Source of the DNA: Phycomyces nitens
Lineage: Eukaryota; Mucoromycota; Mucoromycetes; Mucorales; Phycomycetaceae
DNA: 64,000 nt
Direction: 5' to 3'
Assembly (NCBI GenBank): GCA_022702545.1
Contig: JAHRBC010000006.1
Coordinates: 3,038,001 to 3,102,000 of the forward strand
Shown: in pieces, positions 39,878 to 51,410 of the stretch
How the letters are laid out: every line of letters begins with the position of its first letter
Position numbering within the stretch: the first letter of the stretch is position 1
Notes under the pieces: model-generated
The model's input: only the letters and a program-made list of their open reading frames with translations
Told to the model about the DNA's origin: nothing
Databases searched by the model: none
Translations under genes and position numbers: made by a program

Positions 39878-39954
39878 TTCTATGAATGAAGTTTAACAAA
39901 GGTCTTGATATTTTCTGAGATTGTCTAGTAGACAGACAAGTAGAGCTTTTAGAG

Positions 39955-40345
39955 ATAGTCAAGAACACCCTCGGCCAATATGCATATATAGACATTCTGA
40001 AGGGATAATTTTTATTTTAAAGACAATTGATGAATAAAACAATGAAAAGCTTATCTATCAAAAAGTCGATTCTCGCAACAAAAGCCTGTGGTTTGCAGAA
40101 AATTGGAAAATGTTCAGTATCCCACTAAGAGTATGGCTACAAAAAACCTCGGATCTCAGCCTTAATGAAGGTGTATAATTTTATATTAGTCGCATAGCAA
40201 GGGTAAAAGTACTAACTCCAACAAAATTAAACAGCTTGATACTGGGATCCATTATGAGTCAAAGGAAATTTCAACAAAAGTAAGAGATATTACATGACCA
40301 TACAAAATCGCATAGCTTCGGTGAATAAAGCCCATGTTGGTACGA
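39955..40345 (+). mobile_element. Strongly decayed 3' half of a Tc1-like element
   Basis: The translation in shifting frames mirrors the C-terminal half of the 37.5-38.5 kb element: LGQYAYIDIL for its LDQYAYINLL, ENWKMFSIP for its EDWKKCQGIP, then a KIKQLDTGIHYESK stretch in place of KILRSWIPQSIKSG. Many stops and substitutions show an older insertion. Confidence 0.6.
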
Positions 40346-41180
40346 TATTTTTTTAATTGATAAAGTCCATATCCTTTTATGCCCAAGAATTACAGGTATG
40401 TTGAAATGTAAGATGAAAAAACAGGAGTGAAAAAGTTAAAGAGGTTCTATTCTTGATTTAGTAGAACATGAAAATTTTCCTTGGCCATGATATGAGTCTG
40501 TAAAACTAAATATTAAATGAATGACATTTGAGTTTGATCAATAGAAAGATCAAGAGAACAACATATTTAATAAAGGAATTTATCTGTAACTCTCAACCTG
40601 CTCTATTGTTTTATCCTTCATATATAGATCGGTTCATGACATGCACTGGTAGAGTCAACATGTACGGCTTATCCATATTTTCTTGCTGTTGCATCTTCCA
40701 GGTAAAATACTACAAGTTTAATACATTTACATTAAACTTTACCTTGATAACTCATAGAATCCAAGAATTAATCCATTATACAATTTATGAATGCTATAAA
40801 TATATTCTCTTTAGCATCAACTATAAAATGGATAATATACAATTGAAACTATGGTTACTATCGAATAGGTTTTTTTTATAGCTTATTTGAATTCTACAAC
40901 ATAAACACTGCCTCTTTTTTTTAAATATGCAAAATCAGTTAATTGATTAAATAATAACCAAATTCTACACTTTGGAATCCAAGACATAAAATGTGTATTG
41001 TAAATAGCCTTGGTGTATTCCACCATCAATGACACCTCTAGACTCTCTCAAAAAATAATAATTCTATTAAACGAATAAATGCATACATTTATATCTTAAT
41101 GTCTTAAAGTACAAGATCCGTGAACCCAACCAGACTTGACATAAAATGCATATAGTTTAATAACATTCTTAAAAAAAAAA
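40346..41180. other. AT-rich spacer, no gene seen
   Basis: The only sizeable ORF (40528-40881, +) is AT-driven and shows no motif. The 3' region of the RWDD2-like gene lies at the right edge. Confidence 0.5.
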
Positions 41181-41233
41181 GATGAATAAATACAAATCTA
41201 TAATCGGTCGACAATGCCAACCATATTCAAAAT

Positions 41234-42305
41234 CTATGCTTTTTTTGATCCATCGTCTTCATACTCAAACAAATGGTAAAACGCATCACCACAGCCTTTT
41301 GACTTCATCCAGTCCGAAAGCATGTTTAAGTTGTTATGGTTACCAAATGCACCATGGAGCTCAAACGTGACCTCTGTCATGTCATTGAATAAGCGCTGCT
41401 TTTCTAGCTCTTGTTTTGATTCGCATGTTACTCTTTGCTGCCATCGAGATGTCATTTTGCGATGCGAGGCCGGGATATCTGCCCATGACAGGGTCTTGAT
41501 GTCGTTGATAAAAACCGTGACATTCTGAGCAAGTTATAAAGGCATTGTCAGCATCTGTTTGTTTGTTTTTCGCTTCTTCAAGTCTAGTTCATCTATCCCT
41601 TCCAAGCATGTCCTTGTAAAGTACACAATACCTCTCCAGTGCCTTCTAAACACAAGGCTCCAGGTTTTCCAGGACACAAGAAGCCTGTAAGCCCATACTT
41701 TGGTGCCCATTTAATGATGTGTCCTCTCTAGATATTTACATTTAATTTCAATGTTAGGCCATGGCAAAGATATCTCATACCTTTTCACGGGTGTATATCA
41801 TTGGAAACCAGATCCATTCTCGCACAAAAACGACAGGGCCTTGATCGGTCTGAACCTCAGACTCCTTGACTTGCTGTGCATGTTCAAGTGCCAGAAATTC
41901 AGCAGAATCACGCGTGTGTTGCAGGACTTCAATCAGACAGGACGCACGGTCAATGAGATCCGGATCAGTGTGCTGCTGAATAGCGTCCTGTGCCTCTCGG
42001 CTGAGACGTTCCTGAGTGTCTCGATTGAGCCAGGGGTTTGGCAGCGAGGGAATCGTGAGCTGTATGCCTGGGCCAGTAAGTGAAAGGGTTACATGAATAA
42101 GGAGGTTAATGACAGCAGGACTTGAGAGCACAGGGACGTTGATATCCCATTCAAGCTTGTCTGGCTTGTGCGGCGGAAGGGTTTCGTTGTCTCGAAGGTA
42201 CTGAAATAATGCATCGTCGGATTCAGTTGCAAAACAAAACTCATCAAAGTACATTGATTGGAGGACCTCAGTGGCCTGAACGGCATCTGCAACCCATTCT
42301 GTCAT
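41234..42305 (-). CDS. RWD-domain protein of the RWDD2 family
   Basis: The first exon (42305-41780) encodes an RWD domain: QATEVLQSMYFDEFCFATES near residue 10, then the strand LEWDINVPV and LLIHVTLSLTGPGIQLTIPS-like elements, and a helix with RLSREAQDAIQQH. A middle exon (about 41740-41640) reads IIKWAPKYGLTGFLCPGKPG and ALCLEGTGEV, and the last exon (41530-41234) TLSWADIPASHRKMTSRWQQ with LSDWMKSKGCGDAFYHLFEY. This is the DUF1115 C-terminal region that defines RWDD2 proteins. Three exons, about 300 residues, normal for the family. Function is not well known; RWD folds bind protein partners. It is divergent from VPS33, with 222 bases between the starts. Confidence 0.82.
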
Positions 42306-42527
42306 TCTGTCTAGCCATCCACATTTTCCCCTGCCATTTTTTGTCTTTTTTTTTTCTTCAAGTGCACCCTACATTAATGTGGGACAGCCAGACAGTCACG
42401 ATAGCCTTGAGTGCAGATGAAACCCATTTGGTCGGTCCTTGTGGTGAACTTTATCATTGCGTGTATATAAAGCTTATAGTGAACAAAAAAAAGAGAGAAA
42501 GAAGAAGAAAAAGAAGAAGAAAACACC
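42306..42527. promoter_or_regulatory. Bidirectional promoter between RWDD2-like gene and VPS33
   Basis: The two ATGs are 222 bases apart and face away from each other, so both promoters must lie here or overlap the genes. The segment contains a T-rich tract (42340-42360), a gtatataaag TATA-like box about 60 bases before the VPS33 ATG, and a purine-rich GAAAGAAGAAG tract just before it. Confidence 0.55.
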
Positions 42528-44225
42528 ATGAGCAATCAACCGACCGGAACTCACCTGGGAAACACACCCCTCAATTTAGCCAAGCTCCGAGAACTAGCAC
42601 GCAGAGAGCTTCCAGAAGTGCTGGATACTGTACGAAAGACAAGCCAATAAAAGAATGTCATGTTGACCTTGTAGTTTATTTTTGCATGTGTGGGCTAATA
42701 GGTACGCGGCAAGAAAGGCCTGGTACTCGATCCACAATTGACTGGACCTCTTAGTCTGATTGCAGAGTATACACTCTTAAAGGTGATGAGATGACTGTGG
42801 TAATGAGCTGACACTGACAGAGCCGAGGCGAAGTATAGGACCATGGCGTAGAGAAGATCTATCACCTCGACACACCCACGATGGAGACCGAATGCAGCAG
42901 TCTTATTTATATCTGCCGACCCAAGCTCAAATACATGCGCTATATTGCGAGTGAGTTTCTCTTTGGAGACCTAAAGAACACCGACTGCGTCAAAGAAGAA
43001 CAGGATTTACAAATGACCTTGTTTATTTTTCTTTGAACCAAACCAAAAAAAAAAGGCCATATCAAGCAGTTGGCCAAACAAACCGGGCTAAAGACAGATT
43101 GTTCCTTGTTCTTTGTTCCTAGACGCACCATGGTATGTGAACGTGTGCTGGAAGAGGAAGGCGTTCTAGGTGATATTACACTGGGCGACTATGCAATGGA
43201 CTGGATCCCGTATGAAGACGATTTGATTTCCATGGAACTGGATCCAGGAACTTGGAAAGAAATATATCTGGTAAATAAATAAATAAAGTTAAATGGAGGC
43301 CAAAGAGATGGAGAAAGAGGTACTGAGAAAGATATATGTGTGTGTGTGTGTTTTTTTATAGGATGGAGATCAAACGTCGATTTATTATGCTGCCTGTGCA
43401 CTTATGAAACTCCAGTCAATCTATGGCCTTTTTCCACGTATTATCGGTAAAGGAGATGGTGCCAAGGTAGAGTATAAAGGCCAAACTGTCTGTAATTTGC
43501 TTTTTTTTTAAAAAACAGTTGGGTGTATTTGAACCTACAGCAATTGACAGATATGCTGGTCCGTATGAGAAAAGAACAGGCGGTTGTGGAGGAGGTTGCG
43601 AGCACGACTTCTGCAAAGACTCCTTCCTTGTTAAACACAGTCTCGAACCATATTGACCAGTTTATTATCATTGACCGAAATGTCGACATTATTACTCCCT
43701 TGTGCACTGAACTGACCTATGAAGGCCTTATTGATGAGACAATGGGCATTCACCACAGTAAGAACTCATTTGGTTTATTGATTTATAACATGTCTGATCC
43801 TTTTGATGACATTCTATATAGCATTTGTCGAACTCGATGCTGCTCTAGTCAACCCTGCCCAGCCAGCAACCCCAAAGACTGGCACATCTACGGGACCTAT
43901 GACGCCTGGTGGGGCGACTGGTGCTGGACAGCCGGGAAAGAAGAAAAAGTATGTGCTAAACTCGTCAGATAAACTGTTCAATCAGCTCCGGGATCAGAAT
44001 TTCGCAGTTGTGGGTGGAATGCTGAACAAGATTGCGAAAAGAATCAATGAAAACTATGAAGTAAGTCGGGATATTGGCAAACAAGTTATGAAAACGGTTG
44101 TTAGGAGCGGCATCATGCCAAGACAGTGGCCCAGATCAGAGATTTTGTGGGTCGACTGGGTGAATTGCAGCAAGAGCATCAATCACTACGAATTCGTATC
44201 CTTTTTTTTTAAAGAAAAGGAAGTG

Positions 44226-44259
<34 letters not shown>

Positions 44260-45424
44260 TCTTGACTTTGTTGCCATTATAGATACAGGAATCGCGGAAA
44301 AGATTATGGAGCATACAATGACTGAAGAGTTTAACAAGATTCTAGAGGTCCAGCAGAGTAAGTTCATATAGATCTATATAGATGAGAGCTAATGGGTTTT
44401 GGAATAGACGTGGTTGCGGGTATCGATGGAACAAAGGAGCCAGACTATATCGAAGAGATGATTGACCGTCAGCGGCCGCTTTTGCAAGTACTTCGTTTGC
44501 TGTGCCTAATGTCTCTTGCTCAGGGCGGACTAAAGGCCAAGCTGTATGACCATTTTGAACGTGAGATTGTGCAGGTATGTGCGACTGGGACACAATGGCC
44601 TACTTGGGGACTAAGACTAGGTTGTGTAATAGACGTATGGCTATGAGCATATTGAGACCCTGCACCGGCTGGAGAAGCTTGGTCTTTTGAGTAAGCGGAC
44701 CACCTCTACACCGTCCCGTAGTCCATTTGCTCAAACAAGACGATTGCTGCGTCTAATTGTGGATGATGTTGATGAGTTCAACCCCAACGATATTTCGTAC
44801 GTCTACTCCGGGTATGCGCCTTTGAGTGTCCGCCTTATTCAATGCGCGATGCAACGATTGCACACCTCTGTGCCTCCAACCATCAACAACTCGGGCACTG
44901 CACAGCTGCTGTCGTATGTCGGAGGTGGCAGCACAGCTTCTATCCAAGACAAGCATATCAGACCCTCTGGCGCATCTGGCTCTGGCTCTGGCTGGAAGGG
45001 CTATGAAGACATCCTTAAACTCCTACCAGGCAAGACATTTGAACTCAACCAGACGGTTGAATATGGCCCAGAGACCAATGCTGCAATGGCCAGGGTTAAA
45101 CGTGAGTATTATAAATCAGTGGACAATCCTTGGACCCTGACTGTTTTGTAGGCCATGGACTCCAACATGGAAAGACAACCGTAATCTTCTTTTTGGGTGG
45201 CTGTACTCATACCGAGGTGTCTGCCATTCGCCTCTTGGCCCAGCAGGACGAAGGTATGTTTTGACTATAAAGGAGACTAGACACTAATAAAGGTGGCAAT
45301 TATAGGACGTGATTACTTGGTGGCCACCACTCAAATGCTCAACGGGACTTCCTTCTTGGAACCTATTCTGTCTACCAAACATGTGTCGGACCAGAACGCA
45401 GGTATCCATGGCACCGCCGAATGA
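42528..45424 (+). CDS. VPS33: Vacuolar sorting protein Vps33 (Sec1/Munc18 family), multi-exon
   Basis: Vps33 is the SM-family subunit of the HOPS/CORVET tethering complexes; it binds SNAREs in endosome and vacuole fusion. ATG 42528 opens [19 protein letters not shown], joined to [20 protein letters not shown] and [12 protein letters not shown] (42830-42870), the conserved Vps33 N-terminus. Later exons give [40 protein letters not shown] sequence (about 43668-43736), [26 protein letters not shown] (43970), [20 protein letters not shown] (44450), [14 protein letters not shown] and FVGGCTHTE-like [17 protein letters not shown] (45190). It ends [18 protein letters not shown]. About eleven introns, one with a long TA tract (44223-44261). 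Length fits the usual 600 or so residues. Confidence 0.9.
44223..44261. repeat. TA microsatellite inside a VPS33 intron
   Basis: An uninterrupted run of about 15-19 TA units lies between the exons near 44180 and 44281. Similar TA tracts are found at 3030-3056, 9766-9795, 46745-46762 and 62316-62342. Confidence 0.8.
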
Positions 45425-45837
45425 GCCCAACCACACTAGGCCGTCCATACATATGCCCCTGTCAGGCCACACACGTCTTCTTTACCACACCACAATCAAA
45501 AATCAAAATCAAATGCAATGTAATGTAATGAAATGAAATACAACCTATCCAATTACACCACGCCATGAGGAACGTTGGCCTATTCTATCTGGCCAGTGGA
45601 AATGGATTGGATCGTAGTCTATATCTTTAATACGGCGCCATAATTAACAAGATTTCACCCAAACAAAATTCAAAAGGGAAAGGCTGTCGAACAGGAAACG
45701 TTCTTTTTTTTTTTTTAATTTGTTGAATTTAATGATGTTATTGGTTGCAAAATTGGCGTGATTGACCCATTAAAAGGGCTTGGTTGTCAAACCATTCATT
45801 TCAAGCCGCGTGATGAAATTTTGCTTTGTTTGGACAT
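45425..45837. other. VPS33 3' flank and spacer
   Basis: No gene seen. It contains an atgtaatgtaatgaaatgaaat run (about 45518-45540) and a T tract near 45704. Confidence 0.5.
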
Positions 45838-45839
45838 TA

Positions 45840-47007
45840 CAGTGTTTCTACTAGAGATTGGGATGTTGGTTTGTTTCTAGACACAAAAGAATAAAATTTG
45901 GTAAAGAGGATTTAGAAAAGGTAAAAATGGCTAGAATGCTCTTTACCTGTAATAAGCATATATCTTTAAGTTTGTTCACCAAAGTGAGGAACAACCACGT
46001 TTGTTGTTGTTGTTGCAAACTAATATTGGGTGGATAGGTCTGTCGTTGGCATTTTGGAAATGTCTTGGGCCTTTAGTCTTACAAGAGTTGTAGACCTACA
46101 CAATCAATATTGAATATAAAGAATGAATAAAAGTACACAAGTACCTTTAAAGTGTTGACTGCATTGATGTCCAAAAGGTACAATTCTCCAATCTTTTTTG
46201 TTTTATAAGAAGATGCTTGTAAATCTTCTCGGATACTCTATTCTGTATGCAAAATCTGACGCTTGACTTGTTTGTAAGCCCATCTCCAAAGACACGTCGA
46301 TGAGAGTTTCTGTAATATGTTTAATTATTATGAGATTGGAGACAAACAGCAAGTAATTGACTTGCTACCTTGGTTGGACAGTTTGGTATGTACTTTCAGG
46401 ATTCCGCCTGTTTGCTATACGGTATCTCTTCTTCCAGGATCAATTGGATATACTTGCTATTTAGTAGCAGCTGTAGCAAAGTCATGTTGTGGTTTGAACA
46501 TGGCAAGACTTGCAAACAATTAGAACATGAACTTTTTCTGGGTTATTCTTTCTTGATATGTGAGCAGCATTTTTTTGCTCTCAAGTCATCAGGAGGATAT
46601 GTTTGTGTCTTAAATAAAAGTATAACAACAAACGATCGTTTTATTCTTCCAAAAGACCACACATTGTTCCTCACGTATCTAATAACTAAATATTTAAATT
46701 CAAAATAAAATAAAAAGTGTAAAGTAGGCTGCTAAAGATGCTCTTTATATATATATATATATTGTATAATTACCAAAAGAAAAGAAAAAGACAAGCTTAA
46801 TTGACTATGATTTTATAATCAATCAACTTACTCTGTCCGTACCTTTAACTAAATCCTCTTGACCAAAGCTTATTCTTTTGTGTCTCAATTGTCTTTTTTT
46901 TTTTTGTTTGTCCAAAAAAGGTAAGCAAATTGTCTAGAAATTAATTTTCATTCGTCCAAAAAAAAACCCCCCCAACATCGTCTCAATCTCAAGTAAGAAA
47001 CACTTGT
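45840..47007. mobile_element. Inverted-repeat DNA element flanked by TA, likely non-autonomous
   Basis: The left end CAGTGTTTCTACTAGAGATT (TA at 45838-45839) and the right end, reversed, CAAGTGTTTCTTACTTGAGA (TA at 47007-47008) are imperfect inverted repeats. Similarity of the two arms continues inward through a caaaagaataa block, a gaggatttag block and a gtgaggaacaa block, so the arms are over 150 bases long. The interior has ORFs of 68 and 112 codons (46317-46523, 46370-46708) with no transposase motif. TA flanks suggest mobilisation by a Tc1/mariner-type enzyme. Relatives: 2920-3105 and 28095. Confidence 0.7.
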
Positions 47008-47244
47008 ACCGGCCGCCCTTGCAGAGACATCTCAGCCCCACCTCCCCTCAGCGACCCATGAGTTAATCGCAAGGGACCCGGATTTGCCTTGGATTTTGTC
47101 TGTAAAGTCAACCAAAGCTAAAATAAACAAGCACTTTGTGACTTTGTTTGGCACCCTGTGAGAACTAGCATTTTCTGTTTTGACTGGGTTTGTTCTCGTC
47201 TTTATTTCTACCCTTAATATCAACAATTCTTATTATTATTTTGC

Positions 47245-47493
47245 ATGACTGTTGTAAAGACTTCAACCAGAAACCCCCCTCCCCGCTCAGAAATGTCAGA
47301 GTTTGACTATGGAGGTGTTATTTGGCTGTCAAAGTCAGGACTTACTCCTGGTGAGATTTCTGGATTTATGAAAGTTCCCCGAACAACTGTAATTGGCATC
47401 ATCAATCGGTTCAAACTGACTGGTTCAACAAAGGCTCGACCAAGAACAGGCAGGCCGAGAAAGAAGCCCGTACGGTCCAAAGAAACGATTTGA
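47245..47493 (+). CDS. Tc1-type helix-turn-helix ORF without catalytic domain
   Basis: An 82-codon ORF: KSGLTPGEISGFMKVPRTTV is a helix-turn-helix like that of Tc1 transposases, followed by GSTKARPRTGRPRKKPVRSK, the usual basic GRPR hook. The stop comes right after, and the next 700 bases show no DDE domain. It is either the 5' remnant of a transposon or a small stand-alone DNA-binding protein; the intact frame and ATG leave both open. Confidence 0.55.
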   Translation: MTVVKTSTRNPPPRSEMSEFDYGGVIWLSKSGLTPGEISGFMKVPRTTVIGIINRFKLTGSTKARPRTGRPRKKPVRSKETI

Positions 47494-48521
47494 ACCTAGA
47501 ATGTTCGACCAACCGTGTCTTTATGCATATTTTCGAGGGATTTTGAAGTAGGGTGTGAGTGTATGTGCCTAGTCCTTTTGGGGGGGAGGTGGAAATCCAA
47601 AGACGATGATTATGATATGATGATTATTAGATTTTACATGTATCTTTTACATTTGATTTGATGGTTGTGACTATAGAGTGAAAGAGAAACTAGATTGTAC
47701 CTTGATTATTTAGATCAAACTTCAATATAGAGATGTGTGTATACTTGTCTTATATATATATAGGTAATTACATTTAAATATACATATACACGTATATACA
47801 TATATACATATACCACTTTGCAATGTTAAATTTGCAACTATAGAGAATGATAATCAGTATTTAACTTTGGACTTGTGATTGTAAACGGTAGATATCAAAA
47901 AGAGTGGTGCCACTGTTGTGGAGCGATTTAATTTTGAAATCAGGTGAAAGTGTTATTGGCAAATACTCGGATAGTTAGTTATTAAATGGCCACACGCTCT
48001 TGAGAGCCAGGTTAAGTAAAAAATGGTCAATAGGGAACTGATGTGTTTTATATGGTTTCCAAGGGTAGAACGTGCTGTTGATTGTCTGAATATGTTGCTG
48101 GGTAACCGTTGTCATGGAAACCAACCTTATAATTATCAGCCACCATTTGATTAATGTAAATCAATGGGAAAATAGTTTCTGATGATGCCTTTTATTTATT
48201 TTGGTGGCCAAACTAAATACCACCTTTGGTGTCAAGGACACATTTCTGACCAGTGTGACACTAAAACACAACAACAAAACAACAACAACAACAACAACAA
48301 CAAAAAGAAGAAGGAAAAAAAGAAAAAAAAAGAAAAAGAGCGCAGTTTGGATTGGTACGCCCAACTTGTGTTGAGGCGGAGTTTGATTCAATTGGCGCCG
48401 GGTTTTTTTTTCTTGATTTTATTTTATTTTATTTTATTTTCCTTGCCCCCCCTTTTTTTCTTTTTTCCAAAAAAAAGAAAAAGAAAATTTCTGTCAATAG
48501 TGTGCATTGACCATCGTGGTG
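47494..48521. promoter_or_regulatory. Upstream region of the GATA factor gene
   Basis: No gene is seen. It holds a TA/ACATATA-rich repeat (47750-47815), a CAACAA tract (48266-48302), an A-rich tract, and a TTTTA repeat (48418-48440) within 150 bases of the GATA-factor start, probably its 5' leader and promoter. Confidence 0.45.
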
Positions 48522-49745
48522 ATGGCACCTCTCGTATTAAAGATCAAAGGCAGCAAGTCATTCTTGCCGTTTTCAAACCTCGACTCCGAAGAAGACTTGT
48601 CCAAGACATGGAGAGTATGCACAAAAGTCAAAGATTCACTCGAGAACGGCTCGAGACTGGAGAATCTGTCATGGAGACTGTGGTTCAGGCAGCATCTTTT
48701 GACTGAGAGGTCAAACGCTCCATTTAGAAAGCTATCAGCCAATACTACTCGCCAACTGGACCATCAGACATCAAAGCTGACACCATTTAATGAGCTGGCG
48801 GAATGTTCATCATCTGGACCCAAAGATAGCACAGTCTTGGCAGTTGAAACGTCAGCAACCCAAGACGAAGCCACAAGAGCTACTGCTTCTTCTCCTTTTG
48901 CACCCCCTGTCTTATCTTATGCTTCTCACCCATCACCTGTTCTACAACAACAACAACAACAACAACAACAGTCACTACAACAACACCAACACCAACAAGC
49001 ACACCAACAAGCACAGCAGCAAGCACAGCAGCAAGCACAGCAGCAAGCTCAACGACAAGCTCAACAGCAGGCACATGTTCAGGCCCAAAGGCAGTTTCAG
49101 CAGCACCAACTACAGCAGCACCATCAGCAACAGCTGCAGCAGCAACTACAGCAGCATCACCGCCAGCAACAGGCCCAACAACAGGCGCAACAACAGGCCC
49201 AGCAACAGGCCCAACAACAGGCGCAACAACAGGCCCAGCAACAGGCCCAACAGCAGGCCCAGCAACAAGCTCAGCAGCAAGCCCAGCAACAGGCCCAACA
49301 GCAGGCCCAGCAGCAAGCCCAGCAGCAACATCACCAAGCACAGCAGCAAGCGCACCAAAGACAAAATATGAGTGCCTCATTGGTGAATGGGCCATCTTAC
49401 TCAGCAGATGCTTATGGACTTAATCAGCAATCGACAAACAACTTTGTCTTGCACCAATTTACTTCTGACCAGGCAAGTGATCAGATAGTTGAATTAGAGG
49501 ATATCTTTGGGGCTTTTAGCGATGTCCAGTCCTTTTTATCCAATGCCTCAGAGGATGTGCCTATGGACGAGGCATGGCCCTTTGGAGGTTTTGGTTCTCC
49601 TGTACAACACTATTTTACGCCACCGATAATGTCCCCTGGCTTGACTATGCAACAGCCACCACCCTTACTCTTACCTCAACCACCATCACATCAACAGCAG
49701 CAACAACAACAACAACAACAGCAACAACAGCAGCAACAGCAGCAA

Positions 49746-49780
<35 letters not shown>

Positions 49781-51149
49781 AAAGAGCGGATTTCCAGTAA
49801 TGGAAAACATGCTTGTCAACCGAATGGCCCATTTCTCGGTGAGACAGAATCTTTCTGTATCCATGCCAACCAGCCCTGTACTGTATCCACAGAAAATGGA
49901 AGATGGCAATGATGCAGTTTATGTAGCCTCTAGCTCTGCAATGCCTCCGCCACCCGCAGGCACACTACGGAACAAGTTACTGGGGAATGTTCCGATTCGA
50001 TCCAACTCTACTCCCACAGGCCAACAGCAACAGCAACAACAACAGCAGCAACAACAGCAGCAACAACAACAACAACTTCCAAACCAGTTAACAGCTACTG
50101 GTGCGTCTCGTCCCCTCATCACCACTCCTACATTATCATCCTCATCTTCTTCCTCCTCATCAGTGACGGCCGAACAACCTCTTCCCTCTACAAACACATC
50201 AATAACCATTTCTACTGCGTCAACAGCCACAGTCTTACCACCCACAAACACCGTCACATCGAATCCAACAACCCCAGCAGCAACCACCACTGCAACCACT
50301 CCAACCCTCAGTGCCAACAAGTAAGCCAAGAAGTCTTTAAACATAGACTACCACTAATTATTCTTGTGAAGTCGTCTGCAGAGTGCCTATCCAGAGTATA
50401 TTCAGCAACATACCTTTTCTGCTTCGGCACCCAGTACTCCTCCCCATCATGTATTTGGCTTTAATGAATCCCCAAAACCCATACCACCTCGCAAAGGGGC
50501 TGCGTCTATGAGTGATGATCAGGCTAAACCTATCTGCACCAACTGCAGTGCCACCTCGACTCCCCTCTGGAGACGCTCGGCCGATGATGAGCTGCTCTGC
50601 AATGCCTGTGGCCTCTAGTACGTACTCTCTTTTTTTCTTTTTAAGATTATGGTATCTGTTCTAACTGTTTGCTCTAGTCAAAAGTTACACAATGCACCAC
50701 GTCCAAAGACACTCAAGCCCCACAATGCACGTAAGGAGGCACGTGAAGACGAAGTGTCTCAACTAGTATGCTCCAATTGCTCTACTACAACAACCCCTCT
50801 GTGGCGACGAGATGATGAGGGAGCACCGCTATGCAACGCGTGTGGACTATATCTCAAGCTGCACCACGAGCGAAGGCCTCTTTCTATGAAGACAGACATA
50901 ATCAAAAAGCGCCAACGTTACGAGAGTTCCACGAATGGCCGCAAGACAGGAAAGAAAACCAAAGGAGACCAATCTGGACCACCCTCACCCGAGATGTCCT
51001 GTGCAGTCCAGGATGGCTCTCCATCGTCTTCTAATGACTTTCAAGTCGAGACAGGCTACCCCTTCTCGCAGCCTTTCAATTATACTCACCCACCCTTTAC
51101 ACCCTCGGCCACCAGTCCACTTGACGAAACGATGCAAACCTTTTTTTAA
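48522..51149 (+). CDS. AreA/Nit2-like transcription factor with two GATA zinc fingers and polyQ tracts
   Basis: Start ATG 48522 ([19 protein letters not shown]). Residues about 25-60 ([30 protein letters not shown]) match the N-terminal region typical of AreA/Nit2 nitrogen GATA regulators (Pfam GATA_AreA). A glutamine-rich centre includes a QQA-repeat block (about 49010-49345), a run of about 30 Gln (49692-49780) and a shorter run (50023-50077). Two introns (donors after 50322 and 50617) lead to two class IV fingers: [14 protein letters not shown]...CNACGLY (50540-50620) and [14 protein letters not shown]...[19 protein letters not shown] (50772-50890), each CX2C-X18-CX2C-like, then a basic tail. 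Inter-finger linker lacks the Cys-rich motif of iron regulators such as SreA, so a nitrogen or developmental role is more likely. ELMO gene lies tail-to-tail. Confidence 0.85.
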
Positions 51150-51410
51150 AACTTGTCCTATTTTTTTTATTAATCGATCTAGCGATTTAGCGATATATAT
51201 CTCCACCTCTGTAACATACCGATCCTCACACTTTTTGCATCCTTATTCTCTTGGCTCAGACTCCATTTCAAAGCATACCAAACCCCATCTCTCTCAACTC
51301 ACTCGCACACTCTCTCACACTCTCTCACACTCTCTCACTCTCACACACACGCACACAACATGCAAGCCATTTTTATTGTATTTCACTTTCCAAAAAAAAA
51401 TATTATTTTT

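Noticed and set aside
42209..42754. 181-codon + strand ORF across the divergent promoter
   Set aside because: It overlaps the RWDD2-like first exon in antisense and the VPS33 start in another frame; no coding signal of its own.
48161..48391. Minus-strand ORF with a long hydrophobic run
   Set aside because: Generated by CAACAA and A-rich tracts read in reverse; no gene context.
48880..49395. Minus-strand ORFs rich in Ala/Val/Gly or Leu over the GATA gene
   Set aside because: They are reverse readings of CAA/CAG/GCC repeats and have no features of their own.
49691..49909. Minus-strand poly-Cys ORF
   Set aside because: Antisense of the polyglutamine codons, not a real Cys-rich protein.
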